Positions 5,343 through 9,777 of a DNA stretch of 9,777 bases are shown in pieces (position 1 is the first letter of the stretch; each line of letters starts with the position of its first letter). The DNA comes from Capsulimonas sp. GTDB taxonomy: Bacteria > Armatimonadota > Armatimonadia > Armatimonadales > Capsulimonadaceae. The notes beneath the pieces are model-generated. The model made no database searches, had not been told where the DNA came from, and worked only from the letters and a program-made list of their open reading frames with translations. Made by a program: the position numbers and the translations under genes. The stretch lies in contig JAOQAA010000486.1 in assembly GCA_025963815.1 (NCBI GenBank), forward strand, positions 1 through 9,777, in the 5' to 3' direction.

Positions 5343-6702
5343 TGGGTTGTCTCTTGGACTCGTTCTGATGCTGGGCGTGATATGCGCCGCGCAATCCACG
5401 CCAAAAGATAAGGCGACGGTGGCGCAAGAGATCAAGCAGAACGGCGACTTCATTGACGCCGTCCGACGCGGCGACAAAAAGACCGCGACGCGTTTGCTCC
5501 AGCAAGGTGTGGACGTCGATGTGACTGATCCTGATGGGGAGACGGCGCTGATGTGTGCGGCGCAGAGTGAAAATGTCGCCCTGGTGACTTTGCTGCTCGC
5601 GCGCCACGCCTCTGTCAACGCGAAAGATAACGATGGTTTTACCGCGCTGATTTGGGCGGCTCTTGCGGAGAAATCGGACGCCATAAGGTCTCAGCTAGGT
5701 CGGGAGGACCACGGGCGGGATATGTTTGACGAAGACGATGTCTCGGGGCGCGCCGTGATTGCGCTGCTGCTCCAACACGGAGCGAACGTGAATGCGCGTA
5801 ACAAGTACGGCCATACCGCCCTGTTATTCGCCGCCGGCATTCTCGGCGTCACTCCCGCCGTCCCTCTGCTCTTGAAGTACAGGGCGGACGTGAACAGCAA
5901 GGATGAGGACGGTAGGACACCGCTGGCGGCGGCGGCCGACGCCGGCGATGTGCAGACCATGCAAAAACTGCTGGATCGCGGCGCCCAGGTCAAAATTGTG
6001 GAAAAGGATGGGCATACTCCGCTGATGTACGCCTGCAAGAGCGGCTCCTTCGATTGCGCAAAGCTGCTGCTGGATCGAGGGGCCGACGCCAACGTCAAGG
6101 CTTCGAATGGCGACACGGCTTTATATTTGGCGTCGTATTCTGGGAACGTCCCACTGGTGCGGCTTTTGCTGGATAAAGGCGGCGACCCCAATGCGCAAGG
6201 CTGGGGCGGCTACACCGCCTTGCAGCGCGCCGTCGACTTTGGCGACATGGTGGAGGAAGCCAACGCCATCGCCGTCACTCAACTGCTGCTGGATAAAGGC
6301 GCCCGCGTGAACGCGCCTGGCTCGAAGGGGGCGGCGTTGGTGCTGGCGAGCCATAAAAGCGCCAAAATCGTTCGAATGCTGTTAGATCGAGGAGCGGACA
6401 TCAATACCAGGGATGACTTTGGCGACACGCCGCTGATGGTGGCGGCGCACTATGGAAAGCGTGATATCGTGCAGATACTTCTCGATCGTAACCCGGATTT
6501 GACGATCCAGGATCAGGCCGAGGAAACTGTGCTCTTCAGCGCCGCGCGTTCCAGCAGCGCGGAAATCGTTTCTCTGATGCTCGCGCGGGGCGTGGATCTG
6601 AACGTGCGCAATAAATTCGGAAAAACGGCGCTGCAAACCGCGCAGGACGAATTTCGCGCCGAGGTCGTCAAGGTTTTGACGGCCGCCGGCGCGAAGCTGT
6701 AG
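5320..6702 (+). CDS. exported ankyrin-repeat protein, about 12 repeats
   Basis: A 460-residue protein. MMKRRYFNGLSLGLVLMLGV begins a signal peptide, with cleavage likely near CAA-QS (residues 22-26). A lipobox is not convincing, since Ile precedes the Cys. Ankyrin repeats start near residues 43, 73, 106, 164, 198, 231, 264, 297, 336, 368, 401 and 434, with the G-TALxxAA and LLLxxGAxVN signatures. Repeat 3 carries an acidic insert (REDHGRDMFDEDD) that stretches it by about 25 residues, and repeat 8 a 6-residue one. The array fills the mature protein, so it is a binding scaffold, probably periplasmic; no enzyme domain is seen. The frame is open back to a TTG at 5269, but the signal peptide indicates ATG 5320 or 5323. 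AAGGAGGG (5297-5304) lies an unusually long 15 nt before 5320. The partner is unknown. Confidence 0.88.
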   Translation: MMKRRYFNGLSLGLVLMLGVICAAQSTPKDKATVAQEIKQNGDFIDAVRRGDKKTATRLLQQGVDVDVTDPDGETALMCAAQSENVALVTLLLARHASVNAKDNDGFTALIWAALAEKSDAIRSQLGREDHGRDMFDEDDVSGRAVIALLLQHGANVNARNKYGHTALLFAAGILGVTPAVPLLLKYRADVNSKDEDGRTPLAAAADAGDVQTMQKLLDRGAQVKIVEKDGHTPLMYACKSGSFDCAKLLLDRGADANVKASNGDTALYLASYSGNVPLVRLLLDKGGDPNAQGWGGYTALQRAVDFGDMVEEANAIAVTQLLLDKGARVNAPGSKGAALVLASHKSAKIVRMLLDRGADINTRDDFGDTPLMVAAHYGKRDIVQILLDRNPDLTIQDQAEETVLFSAARSSSAEIVSLMLARGVDLNVRNKFGKTALQTAQDEFRAEVVKVLTAAGAKL

Positions 6703-6743
6703 AGTATCCCGCTAAACTGTCGATGACGTTTCGCTCCAACCTC

Positions 6744-7508
6744 TTACAGCAAGAACAGTTTTCTTTCTGCAATCCGGCGGCGCGTTAAGCCAGGGAGAAC
6801 GTGGCCTCCAGCGTGGTCGAAGCGCAGGATGTCGTTTGCCGCCGCTGGGAAGTCTGCATTTGCAAGATCATCCGCGAGGTGTGTTTTGATCAGGGCTCCT
6901 GGGCCGATATTGAATACCAAGCTCACCAGTGCGGAGAACTGATTGGAGTTCAAAGGTGTCTGGACCAGACGCCGCACACTGCTCTCACTTGCCTGCATAT
7001 CTTTTCTCAGGAGCGTCTCCGCTTCCTGCGCCGTAATGTGCATTCCTACATGGACATCGGAGCCAGTGTGTCCGTAGCCGATCGTCAAAACGTGTACCGA
7101 ATCGAAGTAGGCGGTAAGCGCCAGACCTTCGAACTCTTTGACTAATGCGACGCCGGCGTCATTGATGTGCTGCGGAGAGCCGGCCTGATCGGCCTGTTTT
7201 ATCAATTCCTGGAAAAATGCCTCGGCTGTCTGTGGTCCGATGACGCCTTGCAAGGCGCCGGTGTTGCCCAAGCCGTGCTTATCCTTGAACGCATTGACGC
7301 CGGCTTCGGTCAGGTTCAGTTTGCCCACGCAAAATTCCGTGAATTTATCGAGCGTCTGCTGCCCCAATACGCCTGGGATACTCAGGTTGAGCTTGGCCTT
7401 GATTTCATTAAAATCATTGACTGGGATTTGCGACAGGATCGCAAAGGCGTTTTGCTTCACGATATCTGCGGGATCGATATTGACCGTACGAATGATTGCG
7501 GTTGCCAT
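6744..7508 (-). CDS. GH24 (T4/lambdoid-type) lysozyme with N-terminal peptidoglycan-binding-like region
   Basis: A 254-residue muramidase that would cut MurNAc-GlcNAc bonds. The catalytic domain (115-254) keeps the complete E-8aa-D-5aa-T signature: Glu127 (KEFEG), Asp136 and Thr142 (TIGYGHT), followed by NQFSALVSLVFNIGPGAL (189-206) and a C-terminal LTRRRIAE. The N-terminal ~105 residues hold two related stretches, GVLGQQTLDKFTE (46-58) and GVIGPQTAEAFFQ (88-100). These resemble half-repeats of PG_binding_1 wall-binding domains. There is no signal peptide or transmembrane segment, as in endolysins that need a holin or another export route. AAGGAG (7514-7519) lies 5 nt before ATG 7508. It follows the M15-type peptidase gene by 41 nt and is probably cotranscribed with it. 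It converges on the ankyrin gene with a 41-bp gap and no clear terminator. Confidence 0.9.
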   Translation of the reverse strand: MATAIIRTVNIDPADIVKQNAFAILSQIPVNDFNEIKAKLNLSIPGVLGQQTLDKFTEFCVGKLNLTEAGVNAFKDKHGLGNTGALQGVIGPQTAEAFFQELIKQADQAGSPQHINDAGVALVKEFEGLALTAYFDSVHVLTIGYGHTGSDVHVGMHITAQEAETLLRKDMQASESSVRRLVQTPLNSNQFSALVSLVFNIGPGALIKTHLADDLANADFPAAANDILRFDHAGGHVLPGLTRRRIAERKLFLL

Positions 7509-7549
7509 AATTTCTCCTTCTGCCTTAGAAATGAGGAGGCGTTCTGAAT

Positions 7550-8101
7550 TCAGATATCGCCGTCATTTTTCAATTTGGCCATCAGTTCTTCGCTGGCCTC
7601 AAAATGCATGGAATCGACGCGGCTGCGTTTATGGAAGCCGCCGCCCCAGAACAGGCCGCGTTTGTGAAAGTGGAACACGAGGGCCAGAATGCCGCTTTGC
7701 GTCGTCGGATTGCCTTGCGGAACAGGGGCGTTGCCAAAGAACAGGTCGATTGCCGTTCCCCAAGAGTGATTGGAGAAAACATTTGGGAACCCGTGCTGAT
7801 GCCTTACGCAAATAACGCCATCGCAGCGCAGCGCGGCGCGGATGCCTGGGTGTGCGTTATCGGCATCAGTAAGAGCATCATCGACGAGGTCTACAAAAGG
7901 CTTGAGGCCATGAAATGTCGCTCCGCCGATTGTGATGGGCGATAGCAGTTCCCGGACATGTGCGTTGGTGGAATCGGAGCAGCTTGATGTCAGGGCGCCA
8001 GGTACTCCTAGAAAGTGCATCATGGCGTGCTGGCTGGGTGAGGTCAGATCAGTGTTGACGTCGTTGGGCGACGGCAGTGGGACATTGGATGTGAAGCTCA
8101 T
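7550..8101 (-). CDS. M15-type zinc D,D-carboxypeptidase or endolysin endopeptidase
   Basis: A 183-residue probable peptidoglycan stem-peptide hydrolase (VanY/Ply-like, M15_4 group). Zinc motif 1 is SNHSWGTAIDLFF, giving His112 and Asp119 (the SxHxxGxAxD signature). Motif 2 is DSMHFE, with Asp163 three residues before zinc ligand His166; many M15 enzymes have Glu there, but D-x-x-H-F-E is common in the phage-type subgroup. The N-terminal ~40 residues are Ser/Pro/Thr-rich with no signal peptide. I start at ATG 8101 because GGGAG (8111-8115) lies 9 nt before it. The frame is open to an ATG at 8161 with no ribosome site and an atypical leader. It is first in an apparent two-gene lytic cassette with the GH24 lysozyme gene. 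No holin or spanin gene is adjacent. Confidence 0.85.
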   Translation of the reverse strand: MSFTSNVPLPSPNDVNTDLTSPSQHAMMHFLGVPGALTSSCSDSTNAHVRELLSPITIGGATFHGLKPFVDLVDDALTDADNAHPGIRAALRCDGVICVRHQHGFPNVFSNHSWGTAIDLFFGNAPVPQGNPTTQSGILALVFHFHKRGLFWGGGFHKRSRVDSMHFEASEELMAKLKNDGDI

Positions 8102-8173
8102 GGAATTATTCTCCCGAGATACGGTGAACGATGCGCCAAAGTCGGCGTGAGTATACGGCATTGAAATCGCTTA

Positions 8174-8195
8174 TCGACGCCCACGCGTGCGTCGA
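8174..8195. promoter_or_regulatory. 22-bp near-perfect palindrome upstream of the lytic cassette
   Basis: TCGACG-CC-CACG (8174-8185) mirrors CGTGCGTCGA (8186-8195): 10-bp arms around the centre CACGCGTG with only two extra bases on the left arm. It lies about 73 bp before the peptidase ATG, in promoter range. It fits a dimeric repressor operator or a hairpin in the leader. GTCGAC recurs at about 8249-8254. I could not find a convincing -35/-10 pair beside it. Confidence 0.35.
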
Positions 8196-8505
8196 CCACA
8201 CCTTACATGTCGTGATGACCGCAGCGTGACAAATCTGCGTCGACATCAGTGATGGTCAACGGCTGAGTAAAGCGATTTTTATTACGATGTATTGCGGAGA
8301 AGAAGAGCGTGGCGGACTACCAGAGGATGGCAGAGCGAAGAACGAATGATTAGCACACTACACCATCATTATACCCTGATAATCGGTTTCGACTCTTATT
8401 TTTGCCTTTGGCGCGTTATCCTCAAATCCCTCTCGAAATCATTTTTCTTAACGACGGCGAATTCTTGTGCAATGACGACATGAGTATGTTAGGAGGCCAT
8501 CACGA
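8196..8505. other. gene-free stretch between the lytic cassette and the sigma remnant
   Basis: About 310 nt with no ORF that looks coding. It includes a minus-strand TATAAT (8373-8368) with a poor -35, so it is only a weak promoter candidate for the cassette. On the plus strand GGAGG (8492-8496) precedes the sigma remnant. The stretch 8360-8460 is more AT-rich than its surroundings. I see no RNA gene and no clear terminator. Confidence 0.4.
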
Positions 8506-8733
8506 ATGAGCGATTGGCAATTACTGCGTGAGTACGTGGACAAAAAATCCGAGACGGCGTTCGTTCAATTGGCGAAGATGCGGCGCAGGCGGTCTTTCTG
8601 ACCCTCGCCCGGAAGGCGAAGTCGCTGGGGATGGCTGTTTCAGACGTCGCGCCTTATCAGCCGCAACGCCAATCGGCGGGAGGCCCGCAGGAAAATGGCG
8701 GAGAAAGCGGCTGCAGCCGCAATGGAGCATTCC
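8506..8733 (+). pseudogene. ECF sigma factor gene with two internal deletions and no 3' half
   Basis: A good ribosome site (GGAGG 8492-8496, 9 nt spacing) leads into MSDWQLLREYVDKKSETAFVQLA (8506-8574), the usual N-terminus of a sigma-70 ECF group. The frame then jumps at 8574 to EDAAQAVFLTLARKAKSL (8574-8627, region 2.2-2.3), and jumps again at about 8632 to WLFQTSRLISRNANRREARR and onward (8632-8733). Compared with the family, about 30 residues of region 2.1 are missing at the first joint and roughly 10 at the second. All of region 4, the -35-binding helix-turn-helix, is absent. The original frame stops at TGA 8599. Nothing functional can be made except a 31-residue peptide. The intact relative would be a stress- or envelope-type alternative sigma factor. 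Confidence 0.8.
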
Positions 8734-8769
8734 TGTCTCTCTTACTATATCCCAAACATTAATCATTGT

Positions 8770-8955
8770 CTACGTAGCAATTTCAGCCTTCGGCGCAGGC
8801 GTGTCAAACACCTCCGGAAACCGCTTGGGGTTCAGGAAGATCTTCTGGAACCTTCGCATCATCTGCCCGCCGTGGACTCCGTCGGCGTAGCGGTGGTCGA
8901 AGGTGAAGCTGATGGTGACGCATTCGGCGACCACGACTTCGCGGACGATGGGCAT
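8770..8955 (-). pseudogene. 3' remnant of a 2-oxoacid dehydrogenase acyltransferase (E2) gene
   Basis: Only the last 61 codons remain, starting by chance at ATG 8955. The peptide carries TISFTFDHRYADGVHGG (14-30), the HxxxDG active-site motif of E2/chloramphenicol-acetyltransferase-fold enzymes (His21, Asp25, Gly26). It continues with MMRRFQKIFLNPKRFPEVFD, the normal C-terminal helix. The lipoyl, peripheral-subunit-binding and most of the catalytic domain, some 350 residues or more, are gone. An in-frame TAA lies about 15 nt upstream, and the frame joins foreign sequence 22 nt from the end of the neighbouring regulator gene. No ribosome site precedes the ATG. It lies 36 nt from the convergent sigma remnant. 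In an intact gene this would be the acyl-transferring core of a pyruvate or branched-chain dehydrogenase complex. Confidence 0.75.
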
Positions 8956-8977
8956 GGGGCAAGTTCGTATTTATGGG

Positions 8978-9777
8978 CTATTGCAGCCATGAGGGTGGGG
9001 GAGGAGTGGGGTTTTGTTCCAGAACCAGGGTCGTGCCGGTTACTCCGGTCAGCAGCCAGAGGCGATCTACCGTGCTGAGCATTAGCCAGAACCCGTGCCC
9101 GAAGGTTCCTGCAGTCGAGTGGCCTCGTTTGAGCGTAGCCTTGGGAATGCTCTCCAGGGAGATCCCCGCGCCGCTGTCTTTGATCCAAACCTGTACGGCT
9201 TGTTCGGGGGTAATGTGGACGCTTCCTTGCCCGCCTCCGGCATGGACGACGGCGTTCATGCCGGCTTCTCCCACCGCCGTCAATAGGTCGTCCGCGCGGT
9301 CGTCCGGCAGCCCGGCCGCTTTCGCCGCCTCGCACGCCCGGTATCGGACGGTCCGAATGTCGGACGCGGTGATGTCGGTGATCTCCCCGACGGAAACGTC
9401 CGGATGAGGGAGGTCCGCCGCGCTGTCGCACAGGATCAGTTTGCCTTCGGTGACGCTGGAAAGCACGTCCTGAAGCATGATCCGGCGTTGGTTTGCTTCA
9501 TCCTCCGCTTTCTTGTGCCAGCGAGCGTTATCCCAGGAGAGCCAGGTACGCTCGGCGACAGCCGCCAGCAGGTCGATTTCGGCTCTGCTCCACGCATGCG
9601 GCTCCCGCATGGATACGCACAGCGCGCGTATCCATTTCCCTTCCCGCACGAACGGGACGGCGATGAACGATCGCAACTGGGCGGCGAGATAAGTCGATTC
9701 ATAGCGGGGCGCCGTTCTCGGATCGTACTGCGTATCCTCCACGATGATCGGCCGGCCGGCGGCGGCCTCGTCCATGA
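8978..9777 (-). CDS. GAF domain plus RsbW-type ATPase regulator (5' end outside the window)
   Basis: The C-terminal 265 residues of a longer cytoplasmic protein; the frame is open to the window edge. Residues 1-85 (numbered from the ATG at 9775) are the second half of a GAF sensor domain (RPIIVEDTQYDPR, LRSFIAVPFVREGKWIRALCV, WSRAEIDLLAAVAERTWLSWDNAR). A helix-rich linker (86-130) follows. Residues about 140-255 are a GHKL ATP-binding domain of the anti-sigma kinase/HATPase_c_2 kind: N-box LLTAVGEAGMNAVVHAGG (Glu170, Asn174), G1 KDSGAGI (199-205), G2 GHGFWL (226-231). There is no His-phosphorylation helix, so it probably acts as a serine kinase or anti-sigma switch rather than a classical sensor kinase. 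More GAF, PAS or phosphatase domains may precede it. TAG 8980 ends the gene; the E2 remnant lies just beyond. Confidence 0.85.
   Translation of the reverse strand, partial: MDEAAAGRPIIVEDTQYDPRTAPRYESTYLAAQLRSFIAVPFVREGKWIRALCVSMREPHAWSRAEIDLLAAVAERTWLSWDNARWHKKAEDEANQRRIMLQDVLSSVTEGKLILCDSAADLPHPDVSVGEITDITASDIRTVRYRACEAAKAAGLPDDRADDLLTAVGEAGMNAVVHAGGGQGSVHITPEQAVQVWIKDSGAGISLESIPKATLKRGHSTAGTFGHGFWLMLSTVDRLWLLTGVTGTTLVLEQNPTPPPPSWLQ

Noticed and set aside
5500..6660. Repeated DNA words within the ankyrin gene (for example CTGCTGGATAAAGGCG-like) as a repeat array
   Set aside because: They follow the 33-residue protein repeat and diverge at DNA level, so they are explained by the ankyrin consensus, not by a CRISPR or tandem DNA repeat.
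8102..8161. 20-residue N-terminal extension of the M15-type peptidase from ATG 8161
   Set aside because: No ribosome site precedes 8161, while GGGAG is well spaced before ATG 8101. The extra residues do not form a signal peptide.
8292..8483. 63-codon plus-strand ORF in the gap before the sigma remnant
   Set aside because: No ribosome site, no motif, and a composition unlike the neighbouring genes.

Overview
The window looks like chromosomal DNA of a free-living bacterium of moderately high GC. It holds single-gene and short transcription units on both strands, several gene remnants, and sigma-70-type promoters (clear TATAAT and TTGACA hexamers). The ECF sigma remnant (start MSDWQLLREYV, then EDAAQAVFLTLARKA and WLFQTSRLISRNA) and the GAF plus RsbW-type ATPase protein are of kinds I associate with Armatimonadota (Capsulimonas-like), Planctomycetota and Acidobacteriota. 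I favour Armatimonadota at low confidence. No tRNA, rRNA, CRISPR array or transposase is visible.

Layout. Positions 1-230 hold back-to-back promoters. The minus-strand one drives a candidate structured RNA of about 105 nt that ends in a long hairpin plus U-run. The plus-strand one (extended -10) drives a cupin gene (285-722), which ends at a strong hairpin. Two minus-strand genes follow: a secreted carboxypeptidase-regulatory-like protein (802-1755) and, upstream of it, a multi-pass GT-C/DUF2142-like membrane protein (1872-3212). The membrane-protein gene is divergent from an AlkA-like HhH-GPD DNA glycosylase gene (3273-4142). Both ATGs of this pair lie 6 nt after a -10 hexamer, as expected for leaderless mRNAs. 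A GNAT acetyltransferase gene comes next (4341-4871).

The stretch 4872-5342 is a small gene graveyard. It holds a diverged, frameshifted copy of the end of a second glycosylase gene (4944-5064) and a broken two-TM protein gene (5084-5342). The broken gene runs into the start of an exported ankyrin-repeat protein with about 12 repeats (5320-6702). Convergent to that is a two-gene cell-wall lytic cassette on the minus strand: an M15-type zinc peptidase (7550-8101), then a GH24 lysozyme with an N-terminal peptidoglycan-binding-like region (6744-7508). Neither enzyme has a signal peptide, and a near-perfect 22-bp palindrome lies upstream of the cassette.

The right end holds a second graveyard. 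An ECF sigma gene with two internal deletions (8506-8733, plus) faces the last 61 codons of a 2-oxoacid dehydrogenase acyltransferase gene (8770-8955, minus). Beyond it is the 3' part of a GAF/histidine-kinase-like ATPase regulator gene that runs off the window (8978-9777, minus).

I see no single large multi-gene system. The strongest leads are the orphan structured RNA at the left edge, the leaderless divergent promoter pair, the signal-less lytic cassette with its palindrome, and the clustered gene remnants.
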